Shown piece after piece: positions 55,484-63,011 of a DNA stretch of 64,000 nucleotides. Source of the DNA: JAPOUP01 sp965199865 (GTDB taxonomy: Bacteria > Pseudomonadota > Alphaproteobacteria > Rhodobacterales > Rhodobacteraceae); NCBI GenBank assembly GCA_965199865.1, contig CBDATU010000009.1, forward strand, positions 62,001 to 126,000. Direction: 5' to 3'. The notes beneath the pieces are model-generated. The model did not search any database. It saw only the letters and a list, made by a program, of their open reading frames with translations, and was not told the origin of the DNA. The translations under genes were made by a program, and so were the position numbers. The first letter of the stretch is position 1. Every line of letters begins with the position of its first letter.

Positions 55484-55987
55484 TCAATCCTCCTGCCCTG
55501 AGGGCGAAAGCAGGATCTTCAGGATGCGCTCTGCGCAAATCAGAACGATCAGGGCCATGCTGATCGGGATCGCGATGTAAATCCACGACATCTGCACTCC
55601 CAGGGCGGGTGAGCGCTGAAACATGTTCATGCTGATGACTGGCACGCTGGCATAGATCACCGCGCCCGCAAAACAGGCAATCATCGCATTTGTCAGGGTT
55701 GCAAGTCCCGTTCGCAGCCGATTTGGAAGCTGGTTGACGAATAGGTCGACCCCAAGATGGACACCTCGCGACAGACCTATGGCACCGCCCAGAAACACGA
55801 TCCAGACAAAACAGTATCGCGCCAGTTCCTCGGACCAGGGCAGCGGGGATTCGATCACGTATCGAAAGATCACCTGCGCCAGGGTCACAACGATCATCAG
55901 CACGGAAATCGCAATCACCGAGAGTTTGGTGGTACCTAAGAGCAACCGAAGGATCAATGACTTCCGTTCCCCATCTGGCCGCGACAT
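55484..55987 (-). CDS. TRAP transporter small permease (DctQ)
   Basis: 167 aa, four predicted helices with the YVIESPLPWSEELARYCFVW block that marks DctQ. The ATG at 55987 has TAGGAGA at good spacing; GTG at 55990 is too close. First gene of the operon, directly downstream of a perfect palindromic operator. Confidence 0.9.
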   Translation of the reverse strand: MSRPDGERKSLILRLLLGTTKLSVIAISVLMIVVTLAQVIFRYVIESPLPWSEELARYCFVWIVFLGGAIGLSRGVHLGVDLFVNQLPNRLRTGLATLTNAMIACFAGAVIYASVPVISMNMFQRSPALGVQMSWIYIAIPISMALIVLICAERILKILLSPSGQED

Positions 55988-56008
55988 CACTTCTCCTAAG
56001 CCTCGAAG

Positions 56009-56030
56009 ATTGTGAAATCGATTTCACAAT
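56009..56030. promoter_or_regulatory. Perfect 22-bp palindrome, LacI-family operator
   Basis: Half-site ATTGTGAAATC followed by its exact reverse complement, with the central CG typical of LacI-family operators. It lies 21 bp upstream of the dctQ start codon and 86 bp before the divergent lacI-type gene, so it should repress the TRAP-uxaC operon and perhaps the regulator itself. Confidence 0.85.
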
Positions 56031-56115
56031 AATCGGGCGGTTGAGTCAAGAAAAACCTACACAAGATGCTAAATAGCTGATATATTATAGCTTTCCGGAG
56101 CCAGAGGATCCAGGG

Positions 56116-57168
56116 TTGACATTTTCTGATGGTGATCGATTTCAGGAGGCCACTTCACGGGTGCGTGTTACCGATGTTGCCACACGTGCGGGCTGCGCGC
56201 CGGCCACGGTCTCGCGCGCGATCAACAGTCCCGAGAAGGTCTCTCCTGAAAAACGGGCCAGAATCGAACGCGCGATGCTGGAACTGGGCTATGTTCGCAA
56301 CCACGCTGCGCGTGCCTTGCGGTCGCAGCGTTCCCACATGGTCGGGATCCTGATCCCGACGCTTGACTACGCACTATATGCCAGACTGGTGAACGCCGCG
56401 ACCACTCGGTTCTCGGATGCGGGTATCTCCACCCTGATTGCCACGTTTGGCTATGATCTCGAAACGGAGCTGAAAGAGGGGCGACTACTTCTGGAGCGTG
56501 GGGCCGAAGCTCTCGTGCTCGTTGGGGAACATCATCGGCCTGAGTTATATGAGCTACTGGTTCAATTCGACATCCCGTTTGTCAATACATATGTCCATGA
56601 TCCCGGCAGCACGTTCCCGAGCGCAGGGTTCGACAATTCCGCGGCTGCCGCCAAGGCTGCACAACATCTCGTGCATCTGAGGCATGTGAATTTCTGCGTC
56701 ATTTCCGGTATTACCAAAGACAATGACCGAACGACCAAGCGGCTCGAAGGAATCCGCGGCGAGCTTTCGCGCAATGGCATTGAGCTGCAGGCCTCCATGA
56801 TTGTCGAGAGTTCGTACTCCATCTCGGGTGGCAGAAGGGCCTGCGCTCTGCTTTTGTCGCGGAAAGGCCCTCAACCTACGGCCGTGATCTGTGGCAATGA
56901 CGTTCTCGCACTTGGGGCACTTATCGAGTGCGAAGCCCGCGGGCTGGATGTTCCAGGCGACATTTCCGTGGTTGGCTTCGATAACCTTGAGTTTTCTATG
57001 CACTCCAATCCGCCCCTTACGACGATCGACATTCCTGCTGAGGAAATGGGCGCCAACGCGGCGAAATATGTTCTGGAGACGCTTAGCGGAAACGACGTGC
57101 CGCGGCACAATCCTGTCGATGTGCAGCTGATACTCCGGGATTCGTCGGCGCCACCTCGGTCTCGCTGA
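56116..57168 (+). CDS. LacI-family transcriptional regulator
   Basis: 350 aa. Helix-turn-helix at about 18-40 (VTDVATRAGCAPATVSRAIN) and hinge helix NHAARALRSQRS, then a periplasmic-binding-protein-like sensor domain (VGILIPTLDY to the end). The closest style is GntR/KdgR-type LacI regulators of sugar-acid genes. TTG start with GAGG upstream; GTG at 56161 is an alternative but would shorten the N-terminus before the helix-turn-helix. Its operator is very probably at 56009-56030. Confidence 0.87.
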   Translation: MTFSDGDRFQEATSRVRVTDVATRAGCAPATVSRAINSPEKVSPEKRARIERAMLELGYVRNHAARALRSQRSHMVGILIPTLDYALYARLVNAATTRFSDAGISTLIATFGYDLETELKEGRLLLERGAEALVLVGEHHRPELYELLVQFDIPFVNTYVHDPGSTFPSAGFDNSAAAAKAAQHLVHLRHVNFCVISGITKDNDRTTKRLEGIRGELSRNGIELQASMIVESSYSISGGRRACALLLSRKGPQPTAVICGNDVLALGALIECEARGLDVPGDISVVGFDNLEFSMHSNPPLTTIDIPAEEMGANAAKYVLETLSGNDVPRHNPVDVQLILRDSSAPPRSR

Positions 57169-57207
57169 CGATCATTTCCTGGCGATCACGGTTACAGCGG
57201 GAGGGAT

Positions 57208-57521
57208 CTCTCGCTTTCATTCGTCCAGGCCCGCGGCCTGCTCAGGATCGCGAACGCGCTGCGCCTCCTGAAGCTGGTCCTGGTTGGCAATACGAAGCAA
57301 TTCGGCACGGTCAATGACGACAAGCCCTTCGCCCAGCTTCAGGAGACGAACATGAAGAACGGCATGATGGACGAAATCCTGCGCCAGCGCGACCCGGACC
57401 TCGACGCCGCTGTCGAGGCGAGCCTGGCAGGCGACATCGGCAAGGCGTTTGACAGGCTGGGGTTCAACATCGCCGAGACAGCACAGAACAATATCGTCGG
57501 CACCGTGGTGGCACGCGGGCT
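57208..57521 (+). pseudogene. Fragment of a MobF-type conjugative relaxase/helicase (TraI/TraA-like)
   Basis: Frame reading LSFVQARGLLRIANALRL, KLVLVGNTKQFGTV, KPFAQLQETNMKNGMMDEIL and RQRDPDLDAAVEASLAGDI matches the superfamily I helicase part of MobF relaxases. The helicase motif GDTKQL is GNTKQF here. No start codon or 5' part exists, and the 3' side is cut by IS4 copy 3 at 57522. Evidence that plasmid or ICE DNA once integrated here. Confidence 0.78.
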
Positions 57522-59958
57522 CTGTCACTATCCCTCTGGTGACTCTGGAGGCTCCGCCCATTCCCTCATCGCCCTGTACATCTCCGTTGCCAGCAGCAGG
57601 TATTTCATGCCCTTCCACATTTTCTCCGTTCCCGGCAGGGGCTGGCGTTTCGAGGGGATGAAGCCGACGTAACGGCCGATGTCGATGGCGGCCTCGCGGA
57701 TGGTGAGGCCGTCGAAGGGCGGGGCACGGACATTCCTGAACCGATACCGGCCCATCGCTATGTACAGGGCGGTGAGTTCGTCCGCGTCCAGGAAATCGAG
57801 GGCGGGCCGGTCGGGCTCGGCCTTCGCGGCGCGCTGGATGTCGAACACGCGCCATGCGGTGACGGCGTCGAAGGCGAGACACCTGCGCAGGTCGTCGGCC
57901 TCGTCGAGGCGGCGGTCCTCGATGCGGGTGCACTGTTTCAGCGTCCTGAAATATTCCTCGATGGTCCATCTTCTTTCGTACCGCCTGACGGTGTCGATGG
58001 CGCCCTGGAGGTCGGGCTTCGCGTCGCTGGACAGCAGCAGCCATGACAGCCGCCGGCCGCCCTTCGGCGGCGTGGTGGTCTCGCTGGCGAGCACGGCGGT
58101 GACCGGCAGGGTCTGGCGGCTCTTTCCCGGGGCCTTCAGCTCGACGCGTGCGACGCGGATCTCCGTCTCCGCGGTCCGCGCCGGGCGGGCCCTCACGGCC
58201 TTCCGCCCACGCGACCCGGTGATCCCGCCGCGCGCCGCGACGTGGACGGTGCGCGTCCCGGCGGCGGGCAGCCCGGAGACATGCTCCATGAGGTCGACCA
58301 CCCCGCCGCCGGCGATGACGGAGCGGCGGGTCGAGGCGCTGGAGCGCACCAGCAGCCCGGCCGCGGCGGGGTCCTCCGCCTGGGCCTCGAACATGTCCCA
58401 TATGTCGCCCTCGCGGTCGCAGACGGTGATCACGCGCGTTCCAGGGCTGGTCCTCCCGACCTCCTGCGCCAGTGCGAGGCCCTCCAGCCAGCGGCGGCTC
58501 TCGCTGCCACCGTCGGGTGTCTCCGTCTCCGCCGCCCTGTCCGGTTCCGTCTCCGCCCGCCCCGTGTCTCCGCGCCTGCGGTCGACCTTCACGGTGACGC
58601 CCTCCCGGAAGCCGGCGTCGATGGCCAGCACCCCGAGGCCGCGGCCGGAGGCCGACACCGCCAGCGTCACGTGCGCCGGGATGCCGACGCTGCCCGATCC
58701 GCCGCCGCCGAGCTTCGCCAGACCGCCCGTGGAGCCCTTCAGGCCGGAAAAGTCCAGCATCGTGGTGTCCTGGATGGCCAGGACCTCCGTCTCGGCCCGG
58801 CAGCGCTGGAGCGTGGCCATGCGGTGGCTCTCGATGATGTCGTCCATGCTCACCCTGGGGTTGGAAAGCAGCCTGTAGGCCGCACCCTGATCCTTTTTTC
58901 CGGCGAAGACAACGGCGACCGGCTCACCGGGCCGGGTCTCCCAGGCCCTCCCCATGGCCAGGATCCGGCTGCGCACCCGTCCGTCGGGATGGCCGCACAG
59001 CCCGAACTCCAGGTCCGCCCAGTCGGCGTCCTCCGGGATCGCCGGGGCCGGGCCCAGCCAGCGCGGCGTCTCCGGCCCGCGGCACATGCGGTCGCGCCAG
59101 TCCGGATCCAGCGGCCTCATCCAGACGCCGCAGGCCTCCGCTCCCTCCCGGCGGTGGCCGGGCGGATGGCCGGAGGTGGTCCCGGCGAACTCCCATCCGG
59201 CCGCCGCGTAGGCCGTGCCCGGGCGCTCCGCGCCGACATAGGTGAAGGCCATCGCCGGACGGACGCCGTGCAGCCTCTCCCAGTCATCGGGAAGCCGCCT
59301 TGCCGCCAGCCCCAGAACGTGGCTGGCCAGGTGCGGGACCTCCACGCCTGGCAGGATCAGGAACCTGGAGTTCTGCACCAGCAGCCCCAGCTTCGCCATC
59401 CGCTCCCGGCCGCTCCAGCCGATGTAGGCGTCCCGGGCCCTCTGGTGCCAGTTGGCCGCGTGAAAGCAGAGCCCGCCGACGCGCCCCAGGCGTTCGCTGC
59501 TGATCCAGTAGAAGAGGAGAGCGCCGGGATTGGACGGGTCGCCCCGGGGATGGTGGCTCTCCATCATCGCCCGCAGGGCGCGCCGCTGCTCCGCCGTCTC
59601 CGCCATCTCCAGCCCGACACCGCCGAGCTCCGCGAGCGTGCCGGAGAAGTGGACGTCGGGATGCTCCGGCAGCGGTCTGCCGGGAGCCACCGGCGATCCG
59701 GCCTGCGGCAGGGTGATGCCGTAGCGCTCCGCGATCTTCGGCAGGGCCAGCCGGGCGGAGGCGATGCACGGCGCTCCGGCGGCGTTGGTCCAGTCCTCGC
59801 GCTCGCACAGGCCAGCCGCCAGACTGCGCCGTCCGGCTCCCGCCGCCGCCGCGGACCTCAGCCACCCGACCGTTTCCTCCCCGAAATGGCGCATCCCGAC
59901 CTGCATGCGAATCAGGTAACACGGACCACCTGTGGAATCAACTAATATATAGTGACAG
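57522..59958 (-). mobile_element. IS4-family insertion sequence, copy 3 (2437 bp, mosaic, no target duplication)
   Basis: Inverted orientation. Its left end (59958 inward) matches copy 2 with about four differences in 58 bp; its right end (57522 inward) matches copy 1 exactly for over 45 bp. The outside 9 bp are ACGCGGGCT on one side and GTGCCGGAC on the other, so there is no target duplication. Both facts fit origin by homologous recombination between two elements. Confidence 0.92.
57528..59906 (-). CDS. IS4-family transposase with N-terminal DruA-like domain, copy 3
   Basis: 792 aa, DDE residues D380, D497, E650. It is the only copy with YERRW, i.e. Arg at position 646, completing the Y-(2)-R-(3)-E-(6)-K signature, so it is the best candidate for an active transposase in the window. 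Up to about residue 430 it follows copy 2 (GHRREGAEAC, AGKKDQGAA). The last 90 residues follow copy 1 (DADELTALYIAMGRYRF to PPESPEG). Stop codon inside the terminal repeat. Confidence 0.92.
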   Translation of the reverse strand: MQVGMRHFGEETVGWLRSAAAAGAGRRSLAAGLCEREDWTNAAGAPCIASARLALPKIAERYGITLPQAGSPVAPGRPLPEHPDVHFSGTLAELGGVGLEMAETAEQRRALRAMMESHHPRGDPSNPGALLFYWISSERLGRVGGLCFHAANWHQRARDAYIGWSGRERMAKLGLLVQNSRFLILPGVEVPHLASHVLGLAARRLPDDWERLHGVRPAMAFTYVGAERPGTAYAAAGWEFAGTTSGHPPGHRREGAEACGVWMRPLDPDWRDRMCRGPETPRWLGPAPAIPEDADWADLEFGLCGHPDGRVRSRILAMGRAWETRPGEPVAVVFAGKKDQGAAYRLLSNPRVSMDDIIESHRMATLQRCRAETEVLAIQDTTMLDFSGLKGSTGGLAKLGGGGSGSVGIPAHVTLAVSASGRGLGVLAIDAGFREGVTVKVDRRRGDTGRAETEPDRAAETETPDGGSESRRWLEGLALAQEVGRTSPGTRVITVCDREGDIWDMFEAQAEDPAAAGLLVRSSASTRRSVIAGGGVVDLMEHVSGLPAAGTRTVHVAARGGITGSRGRKAVRARPARTAETEIRVARVELKAPGKSRQTLPVTAVLASETTTPPKGGRRLSWLLLSSDAKPDLQGAIDTVRRYERRWTIEEYFRTLKQCTRIEDRRLDEADDLRRCLAFDAVTAWRVFDIQRAAKAEPDRPALDFLDADELTALYIAMGRYRFRNVRAPPFDGLTIREAAIDIGRYVGFIPSKRQPLPGTEKMWKGMKYLLLATEMYRAMREWAEPPESPEG

Positions 59959-59980
59959 GTGCCGGACGGCGGACTCCGTC

Positions 59981-60829
59981 ATGACGAAGGACCTCGGAAA
60001 GACCGTCATCCGTGCCGCCGATCTGCCGAAGTTCGAAACGGAAACGGGTCCGATCATCGACCGGCTGTCGGATTTCCTGAAGAGACTGCGGCAACGCGGG
60101 ACCGAAGGGGAGCAGGCCCGGACGGACGCGCCGCCTCCTGACGACTCCGAATTCCGACCTGCTGGAATCCGACTCCGGTTCCGAAACCCTCAGCCGCCAT
60201 GACCGGCACCGGATCAGGAAGCGCGCCGAGCGGATCGTCGATCTTCGCCGGAAGGGCAGCAGTATCGCCCACCTGAAGGAGGATGAGGTGAAGGCCGTCC
60301 AGGGTCTCATGCGTCTCCCCGCCACCACCGTTGTCCCGGAGGACTCGGCCGACGTGACCGCGGCCACCCTGCATGCGGAGATGCCGTGGATGGCACCGGC
60401 GACCGATGCCGTCCGGGTGGCCCTGCGCCGGGAATGGGCAGGACGGCCTGGGCAAGGCGCGTGGCCAGGGCCATCGACTTTCCCGAATGCCTTATCGATG
60501 CCTCCATGGGACTGGCCAGCTTCTGCCTGGTCGGTGTCGGGCGCGGCTGGGGCGCCCAGGGGCCGGGACGACCACTCACGGCGATGTCCCAGGCCCGAAC
60601 GGCGAAGCCGCTGGTCGTGGTCGATGAGATCTGCAAGGCGGCGAATATCACCTCTGACAGGGGTCATACGGTCTCGTTCCAGCCGGCCCTGCCTGGGCTG
60701 ATGGAGCGGGAAAGCGCCATGACATGGACCTGCCCCGGTTACCGGGTGCGCTTCGACATGAGCCATCTGGGCTGGGTTCTGCTGGCCAACGACGTTTCCA
60801 GGGTGACAGGTCCGGTCAGGAGTCGGTGC
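59981..60829 (+). pseudogene. Decayed AAA+ ATPase
   Basis: Begins MTKDLGKTVIRAADLPKFE, shifts frame near 60147, then gives HRIRKRAERIVDLRRKGS, TLHAEMPWMAPATDAV, a broken Walker A (DGLGKA in a shifted frame near 60440), Walker B LVVVDEICKA and CPGYRVRFDMSHLGWVLLAN ending PVRSRC. The layout resembles AAA+ proteins of the Lon/ClpX-like class. At 60830 it runs into the methyltransferase fragment on the other strand, so its 3' end is lost too. Confidence 0.65.
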
Positions 60830-60830
60830 T

Positions 60831-61036
60831 GGGAGCTGGCCATTTCCGCCAGAATGCGGAGGAAATCCAGCCCAAGCCCGGATTGCTCGCCCTGTAGCCC
60901 TTTGCGGTGACCGGCGAGGGAAAGGTCCGTGCAGGGGAAGGATGCGGTAGAAAGCTCGCAGTCGGGAATGTCGGCTCCGGACAATGCGCGAATATCGCCA
61001 ACATGCAGGCCGTCTCCACCCCAGTTGTCCCGATAG
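60831..61036 (-). pseudogene. Cytosine-5 DNA methyltransferase, 3' portion (split by ISAs1, truncated)
   Basis: Continues from the target duplication: YRDNWGGDGLHVGDIRALSG, ADIPDCELSTASFPCTDLSL, then AGHRKGLQGEQSG and FLRILAEMA. FPCTDLS is motif IV with the catalytic cysteine. After AEMA the homology ends at a junction with the AAA+ pseudogene. The target-recognition domain and motifs VI-X are gone. Confidence 0.82.
61027..61036. repeat. Target-site duplication of ISAs1 (left)
   Basis: GTCCCGATAG, repeated at 62246-62255. Confidence 0.9.
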
Positions 61037-62245
61037 CAGGGGTATCGCATGAATGGTGGACGTGGTTGCGCGGACGGCGGCTCTCTGGTCCAGGTCGCAA
61101 AACAGAACGAACCAGAGAGCAGTGCCATGAAAAACAACGTCGTTCCAGTCTGTTATGTCAGACCTCGAGGATCCCCGGCAGCAGTCGAAGGTCGTGTCTC
61201 CGCTTCTTGGGATCCTTTTACTGTGTCCCGTCGGGGTGATATCCGGGTGCGAAAGTCTCACCGACATCGCCGAATACGGCAGGCGCAGGCTGGAATTCCT
61301 GCGCCGGCTGTCCGATTTCGCCAATGGCACCCCGTCCCATGACACCCTGTCGACGGTGTTCCGGGCGCTTGATCCGGAGGCGTTCGGCGAGGCCTTCGCG
61401 CAGTGGGCGGCGGAGGCCGTCGGAGACCTCGGCGGCCGCACCGTCGCGGTGGATGGAAAGACCATGCGGGGCTCGAAGGCCGGCGGAGTGGCGCCCGTGC
61501 ACATGATCTCCGCCTGGTGCGACAGCCAGCGCCTGGTCCTGGGGCAGCGGCCCAGCGCGAGCAAAGGCAACGAGATAAGGGACATCCCGGAGCTGCTGGA
61601 GCTGCTCCAGCTGGAGGGGGCGATCGTCACGATCGACGCCATGGGGTGCCAGCGCGCCATCGCGGAGAAAATCCGCGACCGGGGAGCGGACTACACGCTT
61701 GCACTGAAGGCGAACCAGGGCACCCTTCACGAGGACGTGATGGTGTGGTTCGGGGAGCGGGAGCACGAAAATATCGAGCGTTACCGGACGGTTGACGGGG
61801 ACAAGGGCCGGATCGAGACGCGTGAGTACAGTCAGTGCGCGGACATCGGCTGGCTGCGTGAGCGCCATCCGGGCTGGGACGGTCTGACCAGCATCGGGCG
61901 GGTGTTTTCCACCCGCGAGACCGGTGGAAAGACCACGGTGGAGACACGGTATTTCATCTCGTCCCTGCCTCTCGACGCCAAGCGGTTCGCGTATGCGGTG
62001 CGCTCGCACTGGGGAATCGAGAACCGGCTGCACTGGGTGCTGGACGTGACCTTCCGGGACGATGACAGCCGGGTAAGGAAGGACGGGGCACCGAAGAACT
62101 TCGCGGCCATGAAGCACATGGCGATGAACCTGCTCAACCGGGCGGAAGAAGCGAAAATCCATACGGGTGATGAGGAAACTCGCGAGCTGGGACGACGATT
62201 TCCTGCTCGAGATTCTCGGGGCATGAAATTCATGCGATACCCCTA
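61037..62245 (+). mobile_element. ISAs1-family insertion sequence, intact (1209 bp)
   Basis: Left end CAGGGGTATCGCATGAAT and right end ATTCATGCGATACCCCTA form inverted repeats (one mismatch at the second base). A 10-bp duplication flanks it, and removing the element rejoins a cytosine-5 methyltransferase frame exactly at L-Y-R-D. The degenerate copy at 22730-23726 is an older relative. Confidence 0.93.
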
Positions 62246-62246
62246 G
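61155..62246 (+). CDS. ISAs1-family transposase
   Basis: 363 aa. DDE residues D100 (VAVDGKTMRGS), D161 (TIDAMGCQ) and E289 (SHWGIENRLHWVLDVTF). The last about 20 residues appear out of frame: a +1 reading from about 62165 gives KLASWDDDFLLEILGA and a TGA, the usual end of this family, whereas the annotated frame runs to a TAG whose last base belongs to the target duplication. A single-base indel near 62165 is therefore likely, with uncertain effect on activity. Confidence 0.9.
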   Translation: MSDLEDPRQQSKVVSPLLGILLLCPVGVISGCESLTDIAEYGRRRLEFLRRLSDFANGTPSHDTLSTVFRALDPEAFGEAFAQWAAEAVGDLGGRTVAVDGKTMRGSKAGGVAPVHMISAWCDSQRLVLGQRPSASKGNEIRDIPELLELLQLEGAIVTIDAMGCQRAIAEKIRDRGADYTLALKANQGTLHEDVMVWFGEREHENIERYRTVDGDKGRIETREYSQCADIGWLRERHPGWDGLTSIGRVFSTRETGGKTTVETRYFISSLPLDAKRFAYAVRSHWGIENRLHWVLDVTFRDDDSRVRKDGAPKNFAAMKHMAMNLLNRAEEAKIHTGDEETRELGRRFPARDSRGMKFMRYP

Positions 62247-62255
62247 TCCCGATAG
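62246..62255. repeat. Target-site duplication of ISAs1 (right)
   Basis: GTCCCGATAG, identical to 61027-61036. Confidence 0.9.
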
Positions 62256-62374
62256 AGTGTCGCCTTGATGGGGCAGATGTCGTTTGCAAATATGGTCTTG
62301 ATGCCAGCTTTTTCCAGACCGACGCGCATAAGGCCCATGCCGGAAAAGAATTCGGCGGCGCGTGCAACACCCAT
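62246..62374 (-). pseudogene. Cytosine-5 DNA methyltransferase, 5' portion (interrupted by ISAs1)
   Basis: ATG at 62374 starts MGVARAAEFFSGMGLMRVGL, the SAM-binding motif I, then IFANDICPIKATLYRD, where ISAs1 is inserted. The continuation is at 60831-61036. The ATG overlaps the stop of the preceding mini-gene (TGATG). The duplicated target bases encode Y-R-D on both sides. Confidence 0.85.
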
Positions 62375-62457
62375 CACGACACCAGACCGTCATATCGGAG
62401 GCGGTTGTCGACCATTCCGCCGCTGCCGCAGAAGAGATCGACGCTGGAAAGTCTCAT
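62374..62457 (-). pseudogene. 27-codon remnant of a second cytosine-5 DNA methyltransferase
   Basis: ATG at 62457 encodes MRLSSVDLFCGSGGM, a clear motif I start of a C5 methyltransferase, then VDNRLRYDGLVS and TGA. The body of the enzyme is missing, apparently by an in-frame deletion joining the start to some later part. It begins 24 nt after the HEPN gene and its stop overlaps the next methyltransferase start, so the ancestral locus had two tandem methyltransferases. Confidence 0.65.
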
Positions 62458-62480
62458 CATCCATTCCGTCCGACATCCAC

Positions 62481-63011
62481 TTAGACCTGTTGCTGGTTAC
62501 CGGCGCGAGCGCGTTTCCGCGCTTCAATCGCCCCTTTTGAGGTGATTAGAACCCATGTTGCGAAGGCGATTTTGTCATTATGTCTTACGCTATTAAGGGC
62601 GTTGATGCTATCCTCTGCCAATGTGATGAAGCCCAACGTCTCGACTTTGTTCAACCTGATCATCGGATCATAGTCAGCGGCATGACGAGCCGACTGCAGT
62701 CGTTCGAACGCGTTCGAGAATTCCTTGATTTCCTGTGGAAACCCGATATTGGTCGCCGCGCTGCAAGCGTTTCTGGCTGCACCATGCCCAAGACCTCGGT
62801 AAACTTCGACCCAAGCTTTGTTGGGCCGCTTGACTTTCGTCTTTCCGACCAAAGCATCCGCGCAGGCTCTCGCCAGTGCATGAAAGACAGCGTAGTAGGC
62901 TGTGCTCACCGCACGCCGCAGATCTGTTTGGCGTGGTTTTCCATGACCGTTGGTGGAGCAAAGGGTCTTCGCCGAAGCGATTAGTCCCTTTGCCAATGTG
63001 ATGTCAGGCAT
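62481..63011 (-). CDS. HEPN-domain protein, candidate ribonuclease
   Basis: 176 aa, helical. DLRRAVSTAYYAVFHALARA at 30-49 is the usual HEPN first helix, and ERLQSARHAADYDP contains R104-x5-H110, matching the R-x(4-6)-H active-site motif, followed by the common ADYDP. HEPN proteins with this motif are often metal-independent RNases in toxin-antitoxin or antiphage systems. The ATG overlaps the upstream small gene by 8 nt. The downstream genes are cytosine methyltransferase remnants. Function is inferred from motif only. Confidence 0.72.
   Translation of the reverse strand: MPDITLAKGLIASAKTLCSTNGHGKPRQTDLRRAVSTAYYAVFHALARACADALVGKTKVKRPNKAWVEVYRGLGHGAARNACSAATNIGFPQEIKEFSNAFERLQSARHAADYDPMIRLNKVETLGFITLAEDSINALNSVRHNDKIAFATWVLITSKGAIEARKRARAGNQQQV

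Noticed and set aside
57679..58878. Plus-strand frame across IS4 copy 3
   Set aside because: Antisense shadow of the transposase; the same frame recurs opposite the other two copies.
59942..61660. Minus-strand open frame of 572 codons
   Set aside because: It crosses the IS end, the AAA+ pseudogene, the methyltransferase fragment and ISAs1; composition is that of a chance frame in GC-rich DNA.
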